From: Perca fluviatilis
Lineage: Eukaryota > Chordata > Actinopteri > Perciformes > Percidae
Assembly (NCBI RefSeq): GCF_010015445.1
Contig: NC_053126.1
Span: 14,634,669 to 14,698,668 of the forward strand
DNA: 64,000 nt
Direction: 5' to 3'
Part shown: positions 1 to 12,405 of the stretch, piece after piece
Position numbering within the stretch: the stretch's first letter is position 1
How the letters are laid out: each line of letters starts with the position of its first letter
The notes under the pieces: generated by a model
Seen by the model: the letters and a program-made list of their open reading frames with translations, nothing else
Databases searched by the model: none
Told to the model about the DNA's origin: nothing
Position numbers and translations under genes: made by a program

Positions 1-453
1 CATTAATCACTAAAACGCTACACAAAATATAATCCACTTTTACGCTTTCTTACTCCATTTGTATTGAGGTTATCCGCCTAATCGAATTCAGATTGAAAGG
101 ATTGTTTAGGAGAGCACACATGCGCAAAACATGTTGCTGTTTGTTTTTAGTTTAAGGGAACTGAGAAGATCTGAATGTGCAGCAGTGTGTGAAGTTAAAG
201 TGAGTGATGTGAGGATGTACTGGATATGATAAAAGGCCACCTGGCTTATAGACAAACAGGTGATTCAGAGAGGAAGGCCTCTCCCTTGGCATTGTTTAAT
301 AAAGCCATACAAATACTTTGCATGTTGTTTGTATTGGTCACACCCGTCCACGCCTCCTGGTGTCAGGGAAATTGGTCAGCAGATGATGAATTTGTCCTCA
401 TAGTCATGACGTTTTAAGATGAACATTATGTCTACAATATGTCTTTTCTGCAG
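1..453 (+). other. cyth1 intron (part)
   Basis: The sequence ends in a polypyrimidine tract and CAG acceptor (451-453) just before the first in-window cyth1 exon. The short ORF at 226-417 has no recognisable motif. I see nothing else in it. Confidence 0.7.
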
Positions 454-565
454 CGGCTGAAGGATGAGATAGCAGAAGTGACAAGTGAGATCGAGAACCT
501 GGGTTCCACTGAGGAGAGGTAAGAAAAAAGGGATCCGTACCACCCCCCACACACACACACACACA

Positions 566-600
<35 letters not shown>

Positions 601-3024
601 TTCCCTCTCTGTTTTGCCTAAATTTGCTTGTTGTTTGCCTTCGATTAACTTACCAAATGAAGCTGTCAATTATTAATGTTTGATGGGTAGGTTGGGCGAT
701 CCAAATACGCTCCCCAAATTGGCTATGCTTTTAAGGCAGTTTAAATGTTTCATCAGGCACACCTTTATGATGGGAGGCCTCATTGAATAATGCAGTGGGT
801 GTACGGGCAGAGGCAGACAATGGATGGTCCCAGGGGAGGGAATGCTGATGTTTGGTCTACTCAAGTGGATAGGGATCCCATCAGCTACCGAATAATCCTA
901 AAGCACTCTTTCATGGATCTAAAACCCATTAAGTGTTACAGCACTTTCTTGTGATCAAAGTTTCCTTCGATCCAATTAATTGAAGAAAGTACATGATAGT
1001 CTGTGCTGTCGTGGAGTGTCTGTTTAGTTGAGTGTTAGATTTTGGCAGACAAGGGCCGAAGGAATGCTGGTGAGAGTGAATCAGTGGGAAGAAGTGGTGA
1101 CCTCTCACCGGTTGGAGATGGAGATGTAACCATGGTGACGGTAGACTCTTTGAGTGCACTTTGACCCCTTAATAACTCGAGGCCTGAGAAATGAGACGTT
1201 CCCATAACATATATGATGTTAAACGCTTTATCAATGCTTAGTCGTCACGGCGGAAGGGGGAGGAAAAGCCGGCCTCTGCCAAACAAATGAAAAATGTTAA
1301 TGGAAAAAAGACACTTTCAGGAAATTAAGCGAATACATTTATTGTAATGGACCGAGCCTTGTCGGATTTGCATACTTCAAAGGTAAAAAATCTAAATGGA
1401 TTCATGATAGAGTGATGATTGAGTTGTTTATCAAGCAAGAATGTCAAAAATGTCTGGTTCCAGCTTCTCAAATGTGAGTTATCTGTGATATTTAATGTAT
1501 TTGGGTTTTAGACTGTTGGTTGGACTAAACAAGCAATTTTAAGACATTACCTTGAGTTCGTGGAAATTGTTTTTACCATTTTCTGACATTTGTTAGACCA
1601 AATGCTTAATAAAAAATAAATAAACTCAGATTAATCAATAATGAAAATGTTAGTTGCATCTTTTTTTATATACCAATTTGTTCATGTACAAGTTTATGTT
1701 TACGTCAATCACAACTAACAACAACCCACCATCTTATGTTTCAGGAAAAATATGCAGAGGAATAAACAGGTGGCCATGGGCCGTAAGAAATTTAACATGG
1801 ACCCCAAAAAGGTAGGTGGAAGAAACTGTTGTGATTCTTCAGAAATGTGATTTGTCCCATATGTTCTCATAAGCAGAAAGTAACCTGGGGCCCTGTCTCT
1901 TTCTTAGGGGATCCAGTTCCTAATTGAGAACGACTTACTGAAGAATACTAGCGACGACATTGCTCAATTCCTCTACAAGGGCGAGGGCCTCAACAAAACA
2001 GCCATCGGAGATTACCTCGGAGAGAGGTCAGGATGAAAATTGACTTGTTGTTTTTTTCCCTCTATCTAACCATCTCACTCTCCTACTCTATCATGACTCA
2101 CCAGCACCCATCCATGTTATGTGGTGGATAATGGCATCCTCTAGCGAGTGCATTCTTTCTGTATTGCTGTTTCTTCCTAGTAAGGCACACACCCATCCAT
2201 TCTAGTTTATTGGCCCCACATTTAGACCATCCTCTCAACGATGACCATTACCTAATGGCCTCCATCGGTCTATGATTATCTTACACGTTAATAAGTAACA
2301 TGATCAAGAGACTCGCGACTCTGTAATGCACATGTTTGCAGGCAAGTCCAAATTCCACTCAAGAGCTGAGACCATCCTCATTAGAGTGAACACATAATAC
2401 AGGAAATAGTAATGGGCCTGGTGTACAGTATGCGCTGTTCAGGGACTATAGGGCAAGCAGGGTTACAGTCGAGGTGTGTTCTGTGAGGTCAGACCAGGAA
2501 AAGAAGCTCAGGCTTTTGATGGATTGCTCTGAGTTTGATTATTATCAAGCTCTCCAAGTGTTTTTGATTCTGTGAAGGAGGGGCAGGAGCAGCATGAGAG
2601 CCTTGAGACACGATTGGTCACTTGACCACTGGGAGTGATATGACTCTGTCAGTGAGAGCTCCTTAGAGCCTTCCCATGATCCCACAGGGCAGATTATTTA
2701 CTCTGAAGGGCATGAAGGTCGGAGTGATGTCATGGTCGAGATTAGATGATAAATGAAAGGGAGGTGGTGGGTGTTTCTCCTCTTCTATTGGGTTTAATGG
2801 GAGTATGCAGCGTATCGTTGACCTCTTAAGCCCATGTGAGCCAGATCACACCCTGAGCTGAGTCCTCAGACACGCTCCTGATGGGGAATACTTTTCAAAC
2901 GAGGCAGCGATCAAACTTTTACGAAGAGCTACAATACAAGCATGGTTAAGTCTTGGCTTTCCTCAGCATTCACCAAATCACTCCTTAGAATTTACTTTAT
3001 GGACTTGCTTGTAGGTAATGACTT

Positions 3025-3113
<89 letters not shown>

Positions 3114-6100
3114 GCTTCACAGATTATAATAAATGTATTTATTATTAACTATTTAGTTTGATTAATAATTTTAAAGGAAAATTCCCCCAATTTATGCATA
3201 TTAGTCTTTTTACGGTTCTTGGGGAGTATTACTGCATTTATTTTGTGTAATTTTTTTTCCACTTTACACATCATAAGTCTGGACAGACAATGTTATTAGA
3301 GTGCAGTATGAATTGGTGTATTATTCTTTTAAAATCGTTTTTCTAGCAAAAATGCCAAATGTTCCCTGGTTCCAGATTGTCATTGTGAGGATTTGCTACT
3401 TTTCTTTGTCTTATGTGATGGGAAATTTTATATCTTTGGGTTTTAGACTGGGGTCGGACAAAGTTGTGATGGGCATTATTCACAATTTTGTTTTTGACAT
3501 TTTATAGACCAAACAACAAGACCAAGTTGTTTATTTGAGAAAATAATTGGCAGATAAATCGATAATAAATATAATCATTAGTTATAGCTCTAATCTTTTG
3601 TATATTAATTTTGTCTTGGTTATGCAGAAAAGAACTTATACATTTTTACCAGTAATACATTTGCTTACTATGTTTTGTCTCCTGTAGAGATGACTTCAAT
3701 ATCCAAGTCCTCCATGCCTTTGTGGAGCTTCATGAGTTCACAGACCTTAACCTGGTTCAGGCCCTCAGGTAAGACCGCATCTCCCCAGGAATGTGAATCC
3801 TGAGGTCTGCTACAGTTCTTGACTAGATCCTCATAGCTTTGCCCCCTTTTTTATGTAAATCATGTGAGATGCAGGCCATTATTTGGCAGTGGTGGCCTAA
3901 AGGTTAAAGAAGCGAGCTTGTGACCAGGAGGTTGTCGGTTCAATCCCCAGACTGACTGGATAAAATATGGATGGGGAAAGTGAAAGAGCAGCGCTTGTCC
4001 CTCCCTCATTACCACCACTGAGGTAGAGCTGCTCTGTGGCCAGCAGATCAGACTGTGGTTGTACTGGGAAACTTCCAGATATGAATGTGTAACCGTGAAT
4101 GTGACAGGTCTTCGTTGCAAATGAGAATTTGTTCTCAATCGACTTAGCTGGATAAATAAAGGTTAAAAAAAAATAAATGTAAAAGTCTCCTTAATTGCAA
4201 TTCGGGCAGTTTCAGTCTTGTGCCTTAAGAGAGCTTATTCAGCCTTTTGACCTTTTTGTTGCTGACTACTGAGCTGTGTCCCCGGACAGACAGTTCCTGT
4301 GGAGTTTTCGGCTACCAGGAGAAGCTCAGAAGATCGACCGCATGATGGAGGCCTTCGCTCAGCGCTACTGCCAATGCAACCCTGGCGTTTTTCAGTCCAC
4401 AGGTAGCGCCGTCATGCCATACAGCCTGGCTTTTAGTATTGTCATAAAAGCCAAAGGGCTGTGAATGTGTGCACATTGAAAGGACAAAATTACTTCAGTT
4501 TTTGTTTCATTTTGTCTAAAATATAGCCACTTTTGCCAGCAATATTGATAAATACAGTTACTTTAATTCAAATTCCTTATAAGATAATAACTAAATCTCA
4601 ACATTTTAACTTTTAAAGGACTATACCAGATAAACTTGTCTCCCTAAAGCACTTCATTTTCCACATTGCACTGAGATCTAATGGCATGTCAATGGAACAT
4701 ATCTAAACTGCTTTGTTTAGCAGACACCAAGTCTGCTGAGGTGAACTGTCCTCTGAAAGAGTGTCTGGCTTTTAGGAAATAATGCCCACAGCAGACAGCA
4801 GCCTGCCTCTAACATGGATACAGATGGATGTGAATAATGCATGGGACTTATCAACAGCCTAACGGACCAGATAAAGTGCTGCTGCGTCAGCCGTGTGCTG
4901 GCCACGTTGTCTTTTAGCAAACATACACATTAGAGTGCACATCCAGAAACCCGCATGCATACTTAGCTGCCCACTTGCAGCCTTTCACTCCCACCCACTC
5001 TCCTTGCTAACGAAGCTTTGTCTATTTGTTCCTCTCTGTGGAGCTGTGGTCCCCTAAGTGCAGTCCTTTCAGCTCAGCTAATTTACATTCATATTCAAAT
5101 ACTAAATTAAACACAGTTTTATGGTAAACTGCAACCTATTGCTTATCTTTCTCTTTTGGTGTGATCTTGTTTGTGTGTGTATTACAGACACCTGTTACAT
5201 ACTGTCATTTGCCATCATCATGCTAAACACCAGCCTCCACAACCCGAATGTGAAGGACAAGCCTTCTGTGGAACGATTCATCTCCATGAACAGAGGAATC
5301 AACGAGGGAGGAGACTTACCTGAGGACCTGCTCAGGGTCAGTATGGCTGTAAAACTCAGTTATTTCCTTTTTTTCCACCTGCAATCTCAAACCTGCTCTG
5401 TGTTCATAGTCAACTGTCATTATTGTAGAATCTGTATGACAGCATCAAGAATGAGCCTTTCAAAATCCCAGAGGATGACGGCAATGACCTCACACACACT
5501 TTCTTCAACCCAGACAGAGAGGGCTGGCTGCTTAAACTGGGTGAGTGACACTGGAAATACATGCACACAGTTATTTGAGCACATAATGAACGGCACAATT
5601 AATGGTGCTAATCAATGTGACTGCGCCGATAGATGGGTTTTCATAGCAGCAACACATATTGGTAGATTATCTTAAGGCTGTGTAAAGTTATAACCAATGT
5701 CTTCCCTAAGGTCAATAACCTATGTGTATGTGTGTCAAGGTGTGAGGGAGATGTGTGGATAGGTTTGTACACACTCAACCTGAGACATCTGAAGACACGT
5801 TTGCTTTCATGTATTATGAATGTGGCCTTGAGATCAGACCACTACACGTCGAGGCCTTTGAATTATTTAAGACGGGGCATATTCATACACCGACATGCAC
5901 ACACAAGCACAAATAACTGACTTTTATAGCTTGTAAATCAAGTGTATGCACACACAAACATACACATACTGTACATACGCAAAGTTTAGAACATTTTACT
6001 TGAGAGGGCTTTTTTTTTATTTTGATCAGATTGTTTTTCCTTTTTCTGTGTATATTTTGATCCTGATTTTTATTGGAGATTTAAAGCGCATACTTTGTCC

Positions 6101-9100
6101 CATTGTGGAAACTCCCAGCAGGCCTTGGAATTTTTTAATAATAAAGGGTGTGTCTTAGTGTTTATAATTATTTTTCTTATCCGTTTTACTAATTTCTGAC
6201 TTTGACATATTTGGACAAATACACATGCACAACACGCATACCTTTTTATTTTTACAAATGTTTTACAGGATGTCAGCTGTTACAATGGTCACAATCACTT
6301 TACAAGCAGAAAAGCACAAGCCTGGACCCCTGAACTCTTCATCCTCTGTTTTCTTCGGAGATCTTTCTCTTTTGTACAGATTCACAATGAATTTAATACA
6401 AAAAAGCATGAATGTTCGAAGTAAAATTGAATCTTCCAATCGCTGTGAATCTTTACAACAGACTACACCAAGAAAGTAAAGAATTACTCTTTCTCCAATG
6501 ACTCAAAGTTGGCAGATCTGAGTAGAACAATCAGGGTGGAAGGCAAATTACTGGCTATAACCTAAATGGACCCAAGTGGAGGCGATATTTAATGAAGTGC
6601 TTTACTGCAGCTGTGACATTGAGTAGAACTCCCCCTTGTGGCCTGATTACAACAACAGATATGGAAAATCAGTTCAACCTCATTGCAAAATTGAGAAAAT
6701 GAAAAATTAAAGCTGTAAAGCAGTGCATCAAAGCCTCACTAGAACCAGATTAACAGGACTGTGGTGCAATAATTCCTTATCATTTAATTTGATTTTTTTT
6801 GTTTTCTTTTCCTCTTCGTTTGTTTGTTCCATGATTTTGGCTGTTGTCTTTCCTCAGGAGGTATGTACACCTGCTCTTCCCAAACGCTAGTCCATCTCTC
6901 AGCTCTCGGGTGCTTTTGGTTCACACGGGTTTATTTGTCTGTAGATTTTTTTTATTTATTTTTTTGTCTCTCCATTGACTCATTTGAACTTCAGATGTTT
7001 GTCTGTACAGTCTCTCATTGAGCTGGTGGTTAGTCCACACTCTTTTATCTCTGTGGGTGGTTGCCGGGCGCTCACCGGGTACATTTGCCCCGCTCTGTGG
7101 GCTCGGCTCAGGGAGCTGATTCTTTGTGACCACTCTACTGAGCAGTTTGACCCTCTTTTCTCTGTACGCTGTGGTGGTCACTCTCTTTGATCTCTGTTTG
7201 TATTTTTGTTTTTAAAGCTGCATTATACCTTTTCTCCATACAGTGAGCACAACAAAGGAATTGTACTCTACTCTCCAAATTGATCATGAACCCATTTACC
7301 CATTGGCTTATTGTTGTTTGCTCTCTGGTTGCATGAAAAGGGAATACTGCACCTTTTCAACAATGTGGCTCTGCTCTCCTTATCTTATGCTGTAAATGGA
7401 TCTGAAGTGTAACCGTGGGGCTGCGGCCCGGTGTGGTGCTAGACCGGACTGGACCAAACTGTGGGAGAGAAGCGTGGGCAGAGGAGTGTGTCGAAAGGGA
7501 TTCAGGCACGGTTCTAATGATTCGAGCATGCTTATACACTTACAGTGCACATGGTTGGTAGTTTGACTGTGCATTCTTCTAATGTATGCATCTTTCCTAT
7601 TAATTACAAAATAGGAGCCCTTAGGTAAGAAGATAACCTGTTGCTAATTTATTTTGTTGAGATAAATCATTTCCAAAGGAACCTAGATATGATTTGCAAG
7701 AAAACCTGTTCCCTCTGAACCTTTACTCGCCCAGCCTCCCACAGCCCCGTCTTGCATGGGTGCCCCCCTCTACTCAGCTCCACTCCGGTCCAGCCCCATG
7801 CACACATCTCTGCAACAATCTGCTGGGACGTCCCGCCTCGTCCCAGACATTCTTGCACGGGAGGAGGTCATCTCTCTTTCTTGGGAGTCACAGTAACTGA
7901 CATGACCATGAAACCAATCCCAACCTCCAACTGACCCAATCAGCTCTTAGGCCGTCAGCTGTGTGATTCTGCCCATCGCGTCTGTGTTTTCCGTTTGTCC
8001 GCTTTGTGTTGCAACACGCTGACGAGTCGAGATGTGGCGAGGGGCTCTCCATCTCTGCCTGTCGAGTGAAGCGTGTGTCGATGGTGTCTTTAGATTATAA
8101 CACGTATAGACTGAAGTGTTTAACCTATCATCGACCTATGATGGGATATCATATACAGTGCTACTGCTGTTATATGATAATACAAGTGTGTTCTACATGT
8201 CTGTATGTAAACATCCTCAAAGCCTCCTCTATCCTGGTAGATAGGTTTCACATTGCAGCTTTTTACTAACATTGGTGGTGGAAAAGCCTAGTCTAGACAA
8301 GGCTTAGGTATTTATCAGGTCATGTTCAGAAAGACGGCGCGCCAATAAGTCAGCAGTTAAGGAAAAAGAAACCGGGCCAAGTGAGCAGTTTCTAGACACA
8401 TAGACATGTAGCTTTATTGTGTAGCATTACATCGACTCTAATTATCTTAATATGGCATTCATCAACTATTTGGGATTTAACGGTTAAGTGGTAATTCAAA
8501 TGTACTATAGATGTGAACATAGCGAAAAATTATAATCAACACATAAAAAGGGGAAAAGAATAAGTAGTTATAAAATCAAGAAAAAATGACCAGAGGTGTA
8601 GGCCATGCAGTTGTGGAGATGGGTAGCGCATGGTATGATGGTGGATCAGGGTGAATAGCGGGATGTTATGGGTGAAAGGAGTCCTGTGGAGCTGTCATCT
8701 GTCTGTCTGCCCATACATCTGTCTGCCTGTCTGCTGCTGCTCGACCTGGTGCTTAGGTGCTCGTTTCTCTCTCTCTCTCTTTTCTCTTGCTGAGCCTCTC
8801 TAACGCTTGCTGTTTGCTCCACAGGGGGACGAGTTAAAACCTGGAAGAGGAGGTGGTTTATCCTCACGGACAACTGTCTGTACTACTTTGAGTACACCAC
8901 AGTGAGTACAGCAGTTTCTCAGTCACAGTGAAGAATCTGCCCACTCTATTCATGTTGTTTCCTGTGTGCAGCACTCTGTCACTCACATATTTGATATTTG
9001 TCCAGGACAAAGAGCCCAGAGGAATCATCCCATTGGAGAACCTGAGCATCAAGGAGGTGGAGGATAAGAAGCCTGTAAGTACAGCTCCCTCTAATGGTTC

Positions 9101-10459
9101 ATTTCTGTGATTACACACAGTCAGCACTAAGATTTTACGACTAACCATTTTTTAAATGAACAATAAAGGACTCCTCAGTGCTGCCCTTTTAGAACATTCA
9201 CAACTGGGATTATTTTAGCTGAATTTCCACAGCTGTGTTGTGTACCATGCACCGTTTTGACATTTGAGGACGACCTTTTTAGTGGCAGTTACGTCCTCAC
9301 AACATTGTATGAAGCCGTATACAGAGGTGAACAGTATGCCATACAGACAGATTTCTAAATCTACACAGTGTACACATGTGGAACTGTAGGTACATGAGCA
9401 AATAGATTATAGCATTTTTGATAAATAGTTGTTTTTGTCTTTACGTCACAATACTTTCTATAATTTCTAACCTCCATCCACTTCATTTCTGTAGAACTGC
9501 TTTGAGCTTTTCATTCCTGACAACAAGGACCAGGTGATAAAAGCGTGCAAGACCGAGGCTGACGGACGCGTTGTGGAGGGCAACCACACCTTCTACCGTA
9601 TCTCCGCCCCCACTGCTGAGGAAAAAGAGGAATGGATGAACAGCATCAAGTAAATGTTTTTTTAATAGTATGATACAATGCGTGTTTGTAACTTGCATGT
9701 AAGCCTCACTGCTGTAGGCCTGAGGTTTTCAAAGTTTACTCCTGTTATTTGTCTTGCTTCGATTTTCGGGGATATTCCTGCTTTGAGGTTTATTAAAGCC
9801 CCGATAATTCAGGGGCTTTGGGGAACGTAAACAGGAACTATAATGTTGCGTTGGAGTCAGTAAATTAGCTGTGGCTACAACTTGAGCCCTGTAGCTGTTT
9901 ACATTTCTGCATTTTGCCATCATTAAAACTATGTTGAATTAGCTATTAGCCATTTCGGTGTCCACCCAATGTACATGGATACAAAGACAACTATCAATAG
10001 ATTACTATGATTGTCAAGTTCTGGAGTCATAATGTTTTTCACCTAAAAAATACATGATTTCTTTTCATTTGGAGCAGATTGGTTTAAACTGATTTTCACT
10101 TTGATATTATAGCCCCACACTTCCACAAGTTTTTTTCAGCACAGTTTAGAAGATTTTACTGTTAAAAAGCATTGAGACTAAAAGCACACGTGCTGAATAT
10201 GCTGAGCAGTTCTTCCTAAGTATTTGTTGAAAACAATAAAAAGTTAATCTTGAATCGGGTATTGAGGATGTTATTGTTCCAATCTCACACGTCCACATAA
10301 ATTCTAAGAATTTAAGTCAAGCAATTTGCACACTTATGCCATAATGTTTCTCTCACTGACATTTTCCTCTGTGTCCACAGAGCTGCCATTAGCAGGGACC
10401 CTTTTTACGAGATGCTGGCAGCCAGGAAGAAGAAGGTGTCGTCCATGAAGAGGCACTAG
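454..10459 (+). CDS. cyth1: Cytohesin-1, Arf-GEF (5' end outside window), 11 coding exons
   Basis: Exons read from frame continuity and GT-AG sites: 454-518, 1745-1811, 1908-2026, 3688-3768, 4290-4402, 5188-5336, 5429-5540, 8825-8901, 9006-9074, 9495-9649, 10381-10459. They total 1086 nt, or 361 residues plus TAG. Family members are near 400 aa, so only about 35 N-terminal residues are missing. Cytohesins load GTP onto Arf proteins at phosphoinositide-rich membranes. Order: end of the coiled coil ([15 protein letters not shown]), Sec7 domain (about 1780-5480) with the catalytic glutamate of FRLPGEAQ at 4321-4323, PH domain (about 5515-9649) with the phosphoinositide-binding KTWKRRWF stretch, then a basic tail (RKKKVSS) ending in KRH, as in cytohesin-1 rather than cytohesin-2 or -3. 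Without the microexon at 6858 the PH loop is di-glycine. No frame damage is seen. Teleosts may carry a/b copies, which I cannot tell apart here. Confidence 0.95.
549..600. repeat. (CA)n microsatellite in cyth1 intron
   Basis: A CA dinucleotide run with one TA interruption, about 30 bp downstream of a donor site. It produces spurious Thr-His and Cys-Val ORFs in both strands. Confidence 0.95.
3030..3109. repeat. (TA)n microsatellite in cyth1 intron
   Basis: About 39 uninterrupted TA units in the intron between the exons ending at 2026 and starting at 3688. The rest of this 1.66-kb intron shows no feature I can name. Confidence 0.95.
3889..4174 (+). mobile_element. tRNA-derived SINE with LINE-type tail, in cyth1 intron
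   Basis: The 5' end resembles a tRNA gene, with an A-box-like TGGCCTAAAGGTTA and a B-box GGTTCAATCCC near 3940. A non-tRNA body follows, then a 3' end running through TTGTTCTCAATC and AAATAAAGGTTAAA that resembles a fish L2-type LINE tail. The tRNA part has no closing acceptor stem, so it is a SINE and not a tRNA gene. It sits between the exons ending at 3768 and starting at 4290. Confidence 0.8.
6858..6860 (+). CDS. cyth1: cyth1 3-nt microexon (GAG), adds third PH-domain glycine
   Basis: Inside the 3.3-kb intron between the exons ending at 5540 and starting at 8825, GAG is bounded by a pyrimidine-rich acceptor (TCTTTCCTCAG, ends 6857) and a consensus donor (GTATGT, starts 6861). The upstream exon ends in phase 1 (G) and the downstream exon starts GGGGACGA. 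Inserting GAG keeps frame and changes Gly-Gly-Arg to Gly-Gly-Gly-Arg. In mammalian cytohesins a 3-nt alternative exon at this position makes the di-/tri-glycine variants, which differ in PI(3,4,5)P3 selectivity. Sequence and phase are seen directly. Actual use is inferred. Confidence 0.85.
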
Positions 10460-12405
10460 GGCTGCTCAGTGCTCCAGATGTTGCACTTGACCGAGCAGGG
10501 GGTCCAGGTATCTACTCGCCCTGTCTAGGTCGGTGCAGAGGCCGCGGTTGGGGTCTGCTTCGGACCTCTTCAGGGGATTTTTCTAGGACACATTCTAGGT
10601 CTGACTTTGGGACTCTACAGGTCAGAAAAACAGGAAGCATGCTGAAGTTTCTAGATAAGAGTCGGGGCCAATAGGTCCTCTAACCTCCTGTCTCTTTCTC
10701 TCTCAGCTTTGTTTGTGCTCTCTGTCTGTGAGGCTGTAAGGAAATCTTGCTGTATAACTCAGCAAAATGCCCTTCAAAGATGCTTTAAAAACACAATTCC
10801 CATAAACATTGCACACATACACAACGTGCATACACTCATGCAGTCCCCCGTAGCACACATCGTTTTAAACTCAGCAGGTCTGACCAAGTGTGGCACTCTA
10901 ACCAAAATATTTCTCGCTTTGTGAAAGAAAAGTAAAGACTTTTTCTGATGTGCTTTAAAATCTTAGGGTAATATGTGTCTATTTTTACAGCTTTAAATGT
11001 AAATTCCTCTTCAGTCTTTTTAGTTTGTTTGCATTTGTAATAAAAAAACAAGGTTTGCAACAGAAACTGTAGGGGTGGGGGGGGGGGGGTGTGGAAGGGA
11101 GTGTGTGATTTGCTAACTGTTAATAATTTTATAAAAAAAATATAAAATAGTTGCCACTCAGGAGATTGTTACGATGTTCTGAAACTTTCCATGTCTGAGT
11201 TTACATGGATCCTGTTTACAACACGACAGCCATGTGAGGAATAAAAGCCTCATCTGTGTCCCAGACTGAAGTGTTTTTGTAAATGTGAAGCTGCAGTGCA
11301 GGGACGGACCACTGCAGGTAAGGGTGTGTGCTTGTCTGGACAGGCTCTCAGTGTTGGATCTGGCTCTCGCTGTTTATTTCCCGAAGGTCCCGGAGATGCA
11401 TCTTGGGGATTAGAGTTTTTCACCCTGGGCTTCTTTTTGAGGTTTTAGGTTGTCTGGAAATTAGAACTTTTTCATTTTCTCTTCCAATAACTTTTTCTCC
11501 CATTTTTTTGTCTCAAACCCACCACTTTCTGTTACTTAATTTCATTGTTAGGAAAATGGCTTTACTGTTGCACCGTGCCTGGCGATCTAGGTGAACTACG
11601 ATGAGAAAAGCTGCTGGTTAGTGACAGTAAATCAGTTTTCTTCTCCCAGTCGAACAACATTTAATCTTTGTTCCCTGCCTTTAACGTTCTTTTCTTTTGT
11701 AGAGGGTTACTTAACCCAGCCTCACTGATCGTTGTACAATACGGTGTGCTTCAGGTTGTTTATGTATAATACATAATATATGACATATTGTTGTAGAGGC
11801 TTTAAAGCGGCACAAATACATGTGTGGTTCATTGAAGCTATGCCTGTAAAAGAATGGGTTGTCCCGGTCTCAGGATCCAAAGTGTGATGTGAAACAATAC
11901 AAAACTACTACTTGTATGAGGAATGTACTGTGGTGAACCAAAAGATGGAGGTCAGGATGTCTGATTGGTCACGCTGAGGCAGTGACACGTCATTTAGTCA
12001 AATAGCAAAAACTACATTGAGGTACAATTTTGCAAACGCGGTCTGATTTGTGCATCGAGCGGTTGTCTTTTCTACTCTTGTCTGTTGTCTCTACTCTCAT
12101 CTGTGCCTGCTGGTCATTAGCTTCACTCCCTGTCTGTTTTGTTTCCTGGTTCCCTTCCTTTCTCTACTCCTCTCTGTGCACTAATCGTAGAGAAATAAGG
12201 AAAAATGCAAAACAATCATAATTCTAGACAGTATTGGTTTATTTATCAAAGTTGTACATACGTAAATGTATAGTGGGTATTTTGTCTTCATTTTGTTTCG
12301 TATTGTGCCATTTTCTTTTGTTATTCTGTTGGATCATGTTTGATTTGAGGTTTGTATACTTGCCATTTAATCAAGCTGAAATAAAGACAAATTTGTCACA
12401 ACGCT
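10460..12405 (+). other. cyth1: cyth1 3' UTR with two candidate poly(A) signals
   Basis: Non-coding sequence follows the TAG at 10457-10459. AATAAA hexamers occur at 11240-11245 and 12380-12385. The distal one is followed by GT-rich sequence and fits a roughly 1.95-kb 3' UTR. The proximal one would give about 0.8 kb. A 13-G run lies at 11077-11089. The end point is inferred from the distal signal. Confidence 0.6.

Noticed and set aside
376..669. ORFs across CA/GT microsatellites (also at 42114, 48856, 57235-57667, 63585-63865)
   Set aside because: Their open frames are Thr-His or Cys-Val repeats produced by dinucleotide runs on both strands. There is no conserved protein around them.
5121..5675. 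A 184-codon ORF overlapping cyth1 exons 5188-5336 and 5429-5540
   Set aside because: It is one real exon in frame with read-through into the intron. The following exon is covered in the wrong frame. The spliced cytohesin reading explains the conservation.
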